Assembly (NCBI GenBank): GCA_023142645.1
Contig: JAGLJE010000095.1
Span: forward strand, 1 to 6,747
DNA from: Candidatus Altimarinota bacterium
Lineage (GTDB): Bacteria > Patescibacteriota > Gracilibacteria > JAHISY01
DNA: 6,747 bases
Reading direction: 5' to 3'
The notes beneath the pieces were generated by a model. The model was not told the DNA's origin. It ran no database searches and was given only the letters and a program-made list of their open reading frames with translations. How positions within the stretch are numbered: the first letter of the stretch is position 1; each line of letters opens with the position of its first letter. Below are positions 1-4,707 of this stretch, one piece after another. Position numbers and translations under genes: made by a program.

Positions 1-57
1 TGTACGCACAGTAATGTGTTTAGCCAAGCAGTACTAATAGTCGAATGAACTTTATTT
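1..57 (+). rRNA. rrl: 23S ribosomal RNA, 3' end (partial)
   Basis: The opening bases match the conserved 3' terminus of bacterial 23S rRNA. A short hairpin (CGCAC...GTGTT, about 5-20) is followed by the near-universal GTACTAAT at 31-38 and a TCGA-containing tail. The 3' end is placed about 18-20 nt after GTACTAAT by analogy with E. coli and Bacillus, so it is uncertain by a few bases. The rest of the gene lies upstream of the window. It is co-oriented with the 5S gene, as in a normal rRNA operon. Confidence 0.93.
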
Positions 58-73
58 GAATTTTTTCTTGTCT

Positions 74-107
74 GCGTGTTGCCCTCATTCCATTGAGGAA
101 AGCACGC
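74..107 (+). other. 23S-5S spacer hairpin (possible processing stem)
   Basis: Positions 74-87 pair with 94-107 around a 6-nt loop (TTCCAT). Five outer pairs (GCGTG/CACGC), a G-U pair and a T-A pair are followed by two mismatches and five inner pairs (CCTCA/TGAGG). There is no T-run directly after it, so it is unlikely to be a terminator. A role in separating 23S from 5S precursor RNA is an inference from its place in the rRNA operon spacer. Confidence 0.45.
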
Positions 108-146
108 TTTCAAGAAGTATCGGTCAACAATTTGTGTGAAACTTTG

Positions 147-164
147 TCCCCGTGGAAACGGGGA
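147..164 (+). other. 23S-5S spacer hairpin with GGAA tetraloop
   Basis: A perfect 7-bp stem (TCCCCGT/ACGGGGA) is capped by GGAA, a member of the stable GNRA tetraloop class. A wobble pair (146/165) could extend it. The T-run at 174-180 starts 9 nt after the stem and is better explained as one arm of the 5S precursor stem, so I do not call a terminator. It is probably a structural or processing element of the rRNA precursor. Confidence 0.45.
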
Positions 165-175
165 TCATCTTAATT

Positions 176-322
176 TTTTTGAGCTTGAAGTTCTAGTGCT
201 TCCAGCGAAGGGGCTACACCTGTTCTCATTCCGAACACAGTAGTTAAGCCCTTCAGCGCCGATGGTAGTGTTCGTTTTACGGATGTGAGAGTAGGTCAGC
301 GCTAGAACCTTGAGCTTAAAAG
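176..322 (+). other. extended 5S precursor stem
   Basis: Beyond helix I, the flanks continue to pair: 176-188 with 310-322, after a single mismatch (189/309). The pairs include 182-185 (AGCT) with 313-316 (AGCT) and the T-run 177-180 with A318-321, with a few G-U wobbles. The mature 5S would thus sit on a stem of roughly 23 bp, a plausible substrate for a double-strand-specific RNase in 5S maturation. The pairing is seen in the sequence; the processing role is inferred. Confidence 0.55.
190..308 (+). rRNA. rrf: 5S ribosomal RNA
   Basis: This is about 119 nt, the normal 5S length. The terminal helix I is clear: 190-199 pairs with 299-308 over 10 bp (GTTCTAG/CTAGAAC plus one wobble and two further pairs). 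Conserved internal stretches are present: the loop around TTCCGAACACAGTAGTTAAG (about 230-248), GCGCCGATGGTAGTG (about 256-270) and GAGAGTAGGTC (about 287-297). The ends are set by the base of helix I. It lies about 130 nt after the 23S gene on the same strand, as expected for one rRNA transcript. Confidence 0.95.
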
Positions 323-330
323 TGGCTAAA

Positions 331-360
331 AAGTGGTTTCTCATGCGCGAGGGGCTTTTT
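331..360 (+). terminator. probable rRNA operon terminator (weak)
   Basis: Just after the 5S gene, the A-rich left arm 331-342 can fold onto 349-360 around a 6-nt loop. The arms end in CTC/GAG, with several G-U pairs and A-T pairs at the base. The T5 run (356-360) forms the end of the right arm. The stem is G-U rich with one mismatch, so stability is modest. Position, an A-tract before and a T-tract after favour an intrinsic terminator. Confidence 0.45.
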
Positions 361-694
361 GTGGTGGAATTTTTAGATAACCTTGGATTGTTGGAATCAA
401 CGTTTATTTCCCTCTTTTCAAAGAGGAAGGTGAAGCAGGGATTTGGAAAATTGAACGAGGAAATTTAGAGACGGAGATTTGACGTGGGGATAGTGAAGTA
501 GGAGTTATTCGAAAAAAGTACGCATGAAAAATTCAAGTAAATCAAAAAGAAAAGAATCATGAAAATTCGAAAATCAGGTGAATTATGACTCAGACGATGC
601 AGAGATTACCGACTAACCTGCTCCCCAAACTATCGGTTTTTTAGTTGTGAGAAGAAATTCCACAGTAAATCAAAATACACTTAGTTAACACACG
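361..694. other. non-coding stretch with no convincing gene
   Basis: No ORF of meaningful length or recognisable RNA family is visible on either strand. Minor items are a 6-bp hairpin at 411-426 (CCTCTT/AAGAGG, loop TTCA) and a possible plus-strand promoter (TTGACG at 479-484, 18-nt spacer, AGTTAT at 503-508). Three micro-ORFs at 524-562, 559-588 and 585-644 overlap one another through ATGA. A weak 5-bp stem (608-612 with 633-637) is followed by T-rich sequence. None of these is strong enough for a gene call. Confidence 0.5.
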
Positions 695-695
695 C

Positions 696-722
696 AAAAA
701 CAGCCCCCACAAGTGGAAGCTG
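696..722 (-). terminator. intrinsic terminator of the small RNA
   Basis: The minus-strand stem (722-714 with 709-701) has 9 pairs, of which 7 are Watson-Crick and 2 are G-U, around a CUUG loop. It is followed directly by five U (700-696). On the plus strand the same bases give two C-A mismatches and no T-tract, so it acts leftward. It could also stop antisense transcripts coming from the activase gene at 2161-1454. Confidence 0.75.
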
Positions 723-782
723 CTCTCTGATTTAGAAACTTCGACTATTGAATTGCAAGCAACTCAAACGATCTTGGTAACT
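696..782 (-). ncRNA. candidate small RNA, three hairpins and intrinsic terminator
   Basis: Read on the minus strand, about 87 nt fold into three consecutive hairpins. H1 (767-748) has 8 bp around a canonical G(CUUG)C tetraloop. H2 (738-724) has 5 bp with a 5-nt loop. H3 (722-701) has 9 bp with a CUUG loop and is followed at once by U5 (700-696). Four stem positions (752/763, 725/737, 705/718, 706/717) are G-U pairs on this strand but would be A-C mismatches on the other, and the T-tract exists only on this strand, so orientation is well supported. A promoter lies directly upstream (789-822). No start codon with a coding frame is seen. I do not recognise the family. It is not a tmRNA, SRP RNA, 6S or RNase P RNA by visible motifs. 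Transcript ends are estimates. Confidence 0.6.
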
Positions 783-788
783 AAACTA

Positions 789-822
789 ATGTTATTTTAG
801 CAAATTTGGGGGTCAAACGCAA
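789..822 (-). promoter_or_regulatory. sigma70-type promoter for the small RNA
   Basis: On the minus strand, TTGACC (816-811) is followed by a 16-nt spacer and TAACAT (794-789), which predicts a start near 782. An overlapping alternative is TTGCGT (822-817), a 17-nt spacer and TAAAAT (799-794), with a start near 787. Either fires into the three-hairpin RNA. The spacer also contains half of an inverted repeat AAATTTG (802-808)/CAAATTT (820-826), which could be an operator or a chance AT-rich palindrome. Confidence 0.5.
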
Positions 823-935
823 ATTTTTTTAGCGGGATTTTTATTTTTTCGGGACGGTGAAATTCAAAAAGTGGTGTACGGAGAAGTGAAAAAATAGAAA
901 AACTTACTAGTTAAAGTTTGCTAAACTTCCTTCTC

Positions 936-1457
936 GTGAAAAGGCTTTTTTTTCTCGCTCTTATTTTCTCGCAAATTTGCGGGACAGTCCTCGCAGAAGA
1001 GGCTACAGAAAATTCTGAATCAATAGAAAGTATTTTTAAAATGGCAGAGGAGGTGGAGCTGCCAGTCACTCGTCCGTTGCAATTTTTTATCGGTAATCCG
1101 CTCGAGCAGCCTGCGGAGAATTTAGACGCGACCTTTCTTTATCAAGCGCTTGTTAATCAGCTCGATACAGACTTTGACACTTCCCGGAATCTCGCGATGT
1201 TGGCGGCGGTTCTCGTTGTATTCACTACATTTGTTTTTATGACGGCGACCATTTTACTGTACCTTTTTTTCAAGATGAAAATGGAGACGGGGACTCAAGA
1301 GTTCAAACAGCTTGCGAAAGAAAAATTCAACGAGCTTAAAAAAGAGTGCGCAATCCGCGAACACGATTTGCAATCGATTGTGGATTCACAGCAGCAAGTT
1401 TTGAACGAATTAAAAGAAGAGGTAGAGAGGAAAATGGGTGGGATGAAGGAAAGCTAG
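936..1457 (+). CDS. signal-bearing, membrane-anchored coiled-coil protein of unknown function
   Basis: I do not recognise this 173-residue protein. From the GTG at 936 it begins MKRLFFLALIF and has a clear signal peptide ending VLA|EE near residue 20. Then come an acidic extracytoplasmic stretch of about 65 residues, a strong membrane segment at about 86-112 (LAMLAAVLVVFTTFVF...), and a charged tail (about 118-166) rich in K, E, Q and L with coiled-coil character. If the signal is cleaved, the mature N-terminus is outside and the coiled coil is cytoplasmic. An in-frame TTG at 918 would add six residues (MLNFLL), but the GTG gives a more typical basic n-region. Neither start has a Shine-Dalgarno sequence. 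There is no lipobox, since the Cys is preceded by SQI. It stands alone after the rRNA region and ends in a CTAG shared with the convergent activase gene. It might be a small scaffold or membrane adaptor, but this is a guess. Confidence 0.8.
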   Translation: MKRLFFLALIFSQICGTVLAEEATENSESIESIFKMAEEVELPVTRPLQFFIGNPLEQPAENLDATFLYQALVNQLDTDFDTSRNLAMLAAVLVVFTTFVFMTATILLYLFFKMKMETGTQEFKQLAKEKFNELKKECAIREHDLQSIVDSQQQVLNELKEEVERKMGGMKES

Positions 1458-2161
1458 CTTCGCACTCCGCATTCCCGCACAAATTTTTTCGCCTCATCGC
1501 ACATTTTTGCCAGTTCTTTTTTTGTGAAGCCGTGGAATTTTTCGAACTTTGGATCGAGGCAGCCGTGCTTCGACTCGAAATTTTGGAGAAAGAATTTTTC
1601 CGCGCCGCGCACGAATTCGAGAATTTTTCCGAACTCCTTTTTGTCGTGAATCTCGTGGACAAGTGTTGTGCGAAACTCGTATGGTACGCCCGACTGCTGA
1701 ATCAGATTTTTGGAAATTTTGATTTCCCCCGCTGCGCCCTTAAGCCTTGTGAGTTTCTCGTAATTTTCCGGTGAAGCTTTCACATCGAGCGCGACGAAAT
1801 CAAGCAACCGCGCATGTAAAAGTTTTTCGAGAATCTCGGGGTGACTGCCGTTTGTATCGAGTTTCACGAGGAAGCCGCGCCTTCGAATTTTTTTTAAAAA
1901 TATCAATAAGCCTTTTTGCAGCGTCGGCTCTCCGCCGGTTACGCATACTCCGTCGAGTAACCCCTTTCTTTTTGCGAGAAAATTGAAAAATGCAGATTCA
2001 GGAATTAGATCTTTCTTGGCTGCCGCAATTTTTTCCGGAAGAACGAGCTCGGGGTTATGACAGTAGCCGCAGCGGAAATTACAGCCGGGGGTGAAAACTG
2101 TACACGCAGTTTTTCCGGGAAAATCTAAAAGCGTGAGTTTTTGAATGGCGGCGATTTGCAT
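1454..2161 (-). CDS. nrdG: anaerobic ribonucleotide reductase activating protein (radical SAM)
   Basis: This is a 235-residue radical-SAM protein of the type annotated as anaerobic ribonucleoside-triphosphate reductase activating protein. Such activases use a [4Fe-4S] cluster and S-adenosylmethionine to place a glycyl radical on NrdD. The N-terminus reads KLTLLDFPGKTACTVF, typical of this subfamily. The cluster motif is C27-x3-C31-x2-C34 (CNFRCGYCHNPE), GGEPT is at 76-80 for SAM binding, LDTNG is at 101-105 and DVKAS at 126-130. Length is normal for the group and no motif is broken. The ATG at 2161 is the only possible start. A GGGAG sits directly against it, closer than a normal Shine-Dalgarno. 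It is divergent from hisG and convergent with the coiled-coil gene, with overlapping stops. No nrdD is in the window, so its partner reductase is inferred; activation of another glycyl-radical enzyme cannot be excluded. Confidence 0.88.
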   Translation of the reverse strand: MQIAAIQKLTLLDFPGKTACTVFTPGCNFRCGYCHNPELVLPEKIAAAKKDLIPESAFFNFLAKRKGLLDGVCVTGGEPTLQKGLLIFLKKIRRRGFLVKLDTNGSHPEILEKLLHARLLDFVALDVKASPENYEKLTRLKGAAGEIKISKNLIQQSGVPYEFRTTLVHEIHDKKEFGKILEFVRGAEKFFLQNFESKHGCLDPKFEKFHGFTKKELAKMCDEAKKFVRECGVRS

Positions 2162-2208
2162 CTCCCGAATTCTAACAAAAAATGCTTCTGTGGCTTTTGT
2201 CGCACATT

Positions 2209-2238
2209 ATTATTGACTTCCTCTAAAAACCGTGCCAA
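2209..2238 (-). promoter_or_regulatory. possible promoter of the activase gene
   Basis: On the minus strand, TTGGCA (2238-2233) is followed by an 18-nt spacer and AATAAT (2214-2209), about 48 nt before the ATG at 2161. Its -35 box lies over the -10 box of the divergent hisG promoter, so the two would compete for polymerase. The match is moderate and there is no independent support. Confidence 0.3.
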
Positions 2239-2241
2239 AAT
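2213..2241 (+). promoter_or_regulatory. extended -10 promoter of the histidine operon
   Basis: TTGACT (2213-2218), a 17-nt spacer and CAAAAT (2236-2241) are preceded by TGC (2233-2235), which makes an extended -10 element. The predicted start near 2248 gives a leader of about 60 nt before hisG. The leader has no run of His codons and no terminator-like hairpin, so classical his attenuation is not supported. An alternative -10, TAAACT at 2297-2302, lies 7 nt before the hisG ATG and would give a leaderless message, but it lacks a good -35 box. Confidence 0.55.
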
Positions 2242-2269
2242 GTAAACTGCTTTGGTTGTCAAGTTTGGC
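2235..2269. promoter_or_regulatory. CCAAA/TTTGG half-sites, possible operator
   Basis: CCAAA at 2235-2239 is mirrored by TTTGG at 2251-2255 (11 bases between). A second TTTGG at 2264-2268 extends the symmetry to GCCAAA (2234-2239)/TTTGGC (2264-2269). The first half-site lies inside the -10 box of the his promoter, so a bound protein would block transcription. Arrays of short half-sites are typical targets of ribbon-helix-helix proteins, and one is encoded in this operon. The repeats are seen; the binding is inferred. Confidence 0.3.
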
Positions 2270-2309
2270 TTTTCGACATTGTTCTATGTAAAAAAGTAAA
2301 CTTAAAAAA

Positions 2310-3173
2310 ATGAGTGTTCGCCTCAAAATCGCGCTGCAGAAAAAAGGTCGACTTGCGGATGAGAGTTTCGATTTGCTGAAAAAGATTGGTTTGAATTTTG
2401 TCGCGAATGGGCAATATCTCGTTCTCCGCTGTTCCGATTTCCCTGCCGACATTTTGTTGCTCCGCGATGACGACATTCCTGCCTTCGTTTCACGAGGCTC
2501 GGCTGATATTGGTATTGTCGGACAAAACATTGTTCGTGAGAGCGGAAAGAAAGTTCGCGAAATCCAAAAACTCGGTTTCGGCAGTTGTCGGCTCGCGGTT
2601 GCTGTTCCCAAAAAATCAAAATTTAAAAAGTTAAAAGATCTTAAAAATTCAATTATCGCAACAGAATATCCGAATTCTACAAAAAAGTTTTTCCGTCAAC
2701 TCGGTATTCTAATTCGTCTCGCTGAACTCTCTGGTTCTGCCGAAATTGCGCCGGAAATGGGAGTTGCCGATGCAATTGCTGACATCGTTGATACCGGTAC
2801 GACTCTCGAAGCGCACGGCCTTATTCCGCTCGATCCGCCGATTTTTCGTAGTGAAGCCGCGCTTATCGCAAATTCGAAATTAAGTTCTGCAAAAAAAGAA
2901 TTGCTAAAAGATTTAACTTCTCGTATTGAGGCAGTGCAAGCTGCTAGCAATAAAAAATATGTGATGTTGAATTGCCGTGAGCAAAATCTTTCAAAAATTG
3001 AGAAAATGCTGCCCGCGCTTGAAGCTCCCACCATCCTTCCGCTTGCAAAAAAAAATGAGTTTGCACTGCAATCGGTGGTTGCTGAAAAAAAGTTTTGGGA
3101 AGTACTTCCGAAGTTAAAAACGGCGGGCGCGAAAGATATTTTGCTGCTGAATGTCGAGAAAATTGTTCCGTAA
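2310..3173 (+). CDS. hisG: ATP phosphoribosyltransferase, long (regulated) form
   Basis: HisG condenses ATP with PRPP to N1-phosphoribosyl-ATP, the first committed step of histidine biosynthesis, in the cytoplasm. The 287-residue length fits the long form, which does not need the HisZ subunit. The N-terminus (RLKIALQKKGRL) and the SADIGIVGQN segment (64-73) are typical. The PRPP-binding loop DIVDTGTTLEAHGL is at 158-171. The C-terminal ACT-like regulatory domain is recognisable from about 212 to the end, with N-Y/V-M-L-N, APTILPL (239-245) and GAKDILLLNVEKIVP (273-287), so feedback inhibition by histidine is expected from the family. It starts at the ATG at 2310 behind an A-run without a Shine-Dalgarno sequence. 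It heads an operon with the small DNA-binding protein gene (19-nt gap) and hisD. Confidence 0.96.
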   Translation: MSVRLKIALQKKGRLADESFDLLKKIGLNFVANGQYLVLRCSDFPADILLLRDDDIPAFVSRGSADIGIVGQNIVRESGKKVREIQKLGFGSCRLAVAVPKKSKFKKLKDLKNSIIATEYPNSTKKFFRQLGILIRLAELSGSAEIAPEMGVADAIADIVDTGTTLEAHGLIPLDPPIFRSEAALIANSKLSSAKKELLKDLTSRIEAVQAASNKKYVMLNCREQNLSKIEKMLPALEAPTILPLAKKNEFALQSVVAEKKFWEVLPKLKTAGAKDILLLNVEKIVP

Positions 3174-3192
3174 TTTTTTAACCCCCTTCAAA

Positions 3193-3405
3193 ATGCCTCG
3201 AAAAAAAGATCCTTCTGAAAGGAAAGTCGCAATGATTTTCAATCTCCCGCCACAGGTTCGGAACGCGCTGTTTCGAAAAGTGAAATCTGGTAATCGTAGC
3301 AAATTTGTCACGAAGCTGCTAGCAGAAAAACTCGGAGTTGAAACGGAAGAAAAAATAATTCCGCAAAAAAAGAAAAGCGTATTCGGCAAACTTTTTCGAA
3401 AATAA
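3193..3405 (+). CDS. small ribbon-helix-helix type DNA-binding protein
   Basis: This 70-residue basic protein is best read as a ribbon-helix-helix (MetJ/Arc-like) DNA-binding protein. A beta-strand with alternating residues (about 10-18, RKVAMIFNL) is followed by helix A (about 19-32, PPQVRNALFRKVKS). Then come the turn G33-N34-R35-S36, typical of the fold, and helix B (about 36-47, SKFVTKLLAEKL). A lysine-rich tail (KKKSVFGKLFRK) ends the protein. Such proteins dimerise and insert the paired strands into the DNA major groove. The gene fits tightly between hisG (19 nt) and hisD (11 nt), so it is co-transcribed and could be an autoregulator of the histidine operon. An antitoxin-like role is less likely, as no toxin gene is beside it. 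An in-frame ATG at 3151 would overlap hisG by 23 nt and add 14 residues before the fold; I prefer 3193. The fold call rests on pattern only. Confidence 0.75.
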   Translation: MPRKKDPSERKVAMIFNLPPQVRNALFRKVKSGNRSKFVTKLLAEKLGVETEEKIIPQKKKSVFGKLFRK

Positions 3406-3416
3406 TTTTTGGGAAG

Positions 3417-4688
3417 ATGAAGATACGCAAACTTGCTTCGCTTTCAAAAGAAGAGCTTTCCGCGATTCTCGATCGGGAAGGTGAGGTTTCCGAAAAAGTG
3501 AAAACAGGAGTGGAGGAGATTTTGCGTGAAGTTGAAAAGCGGGGAGAAGCGGCAGTTCTCGAATTCACGCAAAAATTTGACGGCGTTGAATTGTCCGCGC
3601 TCGAAGTTTCCGCTGCCGAACTATCCGCTGTTGATGAAAATTCCGTCGAATTTGAATTTCTTCGTAAGGCGGCGAAAAATATCGAGAAGTTTCACGCGAA
3701 TCAGCTCAAAAACATTCGCTCCGAAAAAAAAGTTTCACCTACTGACGGTATCGCGATTTGGCGTTCGTTCCGACCGATTGAAAAGGTCGGAATTTATGCG
3801 CCCGGCGGATTGGCTAATTATCCAAGCTCGGTTTTGATGCAGGCGATTCCAGCGAAAATTGCGGGCTGCTCTGAAATTATTCTCGCGACCCCTCCGAATT
3901 CTGCTGGTAAAATCTCCGAAGCCGTTCTCGCGGCAGCGAAGATTTCTGGAGTCACAAAAATTCTGAAATGTGGGGGCGCGCAGGCTGTCGGTGCGCTCGC
4001 GTTTGTTGAAAAAGTTCAAAAAATTACCGGTCCGGGCAATCCGTGGGTGACGGAAGCGAAGACACAAATTTCTTTCAAAATTCCAATCGACATGCCGGCG
4101 GGTCCGTCTGAGATTCTCATCATCGCTGATGATTCCGCTATTCCAAAATTTGTCGCAGCCGACCTTCTTTCGCAAGCTGAACATGCTACCGATTCGAGCT
4201 CAATTCTCGTTTCGCTTTCGGAGAATCTTGCGAATAAAGTTGTCGTTGAGATCGAAAAGCAACTTGAAAAAATTTCCCGGAAAGAGATTGCAATAAAAAG
4301 TTTACAAGCGCGCGGCGCGATTATTATTGCTGAAAATTTAACGGAAGCAATCAAATTTACGAATGCGTATGCGCCCGAACATCTCGAAATTTGCACGGAA
4401 AATTCGGAATCAATTCTTCCGAAAATCCAAAATGCCGGTTCGATTTTTCTCGGTAATTTTGCGAGTGAACCGGCGGGAGATTTCGCGACGGGAGCGAATC
4501 ATGTTTTGCCGACTGCAGGTTTCGCCAAAAATTTTTCGCCGCTGTCGATCGAGAGTTTCGGTAAGAAAATTCAAATTCAAAAAATTTCGAAAGTAGGTCT
4601 ATCGGCGATTCGCGAGGTATGTGAAAAGTTTGGCGAAGCGGAAGGGCTGGATGCACATGCGAAATCAATTTCGAAGAGATTTGAATAA
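3417..4688 (+). CDS. hisD: histidinol dehydrogenase
   Basis: HisD is a zinc enzyme that carries out the last two NAD-dependent oxidations of histidine biosynthesis, L-histidinol to histidinal to histidine. The 423-residue length is normal. Family blocks are intact: GIYAPGGLANYPSSVLM (125-141), CGGAQAVGALAF (185-196), ITGPGNPWV (203-211) and DMPAGPSE (225-232). The zinc ligands by homology to the E. coli enzyme are Q253 and H256 in SQAEH, D355 in PAGDF and H414 in EGLDAH. The catalytic pair E321-H322 is in APEHLE. The start is the ATG at 3417, with GGGAAG directly before it, an unusually close Shine-Dalgarno-like sequence. It is the last gene of the hisG cluster and converges on recQ with only 19 nt between stops and no terminator in that gap. 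The middle pathway genes are not in this window. Confidence 0.97.
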   Translation: MKIRKLASLSKEELSAILDREGEVSEKVKTGVEEILREVEKRGEAAVLEFTQKFDGVELSALEVSAAELSAVDENSVEFEFLRKAAKNIEKFHANQLKNIRSEKKVSPTDGIAIWRSFRPIEKVGIYAPGGLANYPSSVLMQAIPAKIAGCSEIILATPPNSAGKISEAVLAAAKISGVTKILKCGGAQAVGALAFVEKVQKITGPGNPWVTEAKTQISFKIPIDMPAGPSEILIIADDSAIPKFVAADLLSQAEHATDSSSILVSLSENLANKVVVEIEKQLEKISRKEIAIKSLQARGAIIIAENLTEAIKFTNAYAPEHLEICTENSESILPKIQNAGSIFLGNFASEPAGDFATGANHVLPTAGFAKNFSPLSIESFGKKIQIQKISKVGLSAIREVCEKFGEAEGLDAHAKSISKRFE

Positions 4689-4707
4689 AGATGTGGTAGT
4701 ACTTTGT

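Noticed and set aside
690..712. Minus-strand GGGGGCTGTTTTTG, like a tmRNA 5' end
   Set aside because: The conserved GATTCGAC does not follow, no matching acceptor 3' end with a T-arm is found, and no tag ORF is visible. The same bases form a clean intrinsic terminator.
696..782. tracrRNA-like small RNA
   Set aside because: No CRISPR repeats, anti-repeat partner or cas genes are in the window; three hairpins and a terminator are not enough.
802..830. Plus-strand hairpin AAATTTG/CAAATTT followed by T7 as a terminator
   Set aside because: The stem is almost all A-T with an 11-nt loop, so it is too weak. It fits better as part of the minus-strand promoter region.
1346..1774. Plus-strand ORF of 142 codons across the gene junction
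   Set aside because: It is a shadow of the activase gene and of the coiled-coil gene in other frames, with no start context.
2248..2309. His leader peptide or attenuator upstream of hisG
   Set aside because: No short ORF with consecutive His codons and no terminator hairpin are present in the 60-nt leader.
3151..3405. Longer start (ATG 3151) for the small regulator
   Set aside because: It would overlap hisG by 23 nt, and the added residues precede the predicted fold. ATG 3193 gives a cleaner spacing.
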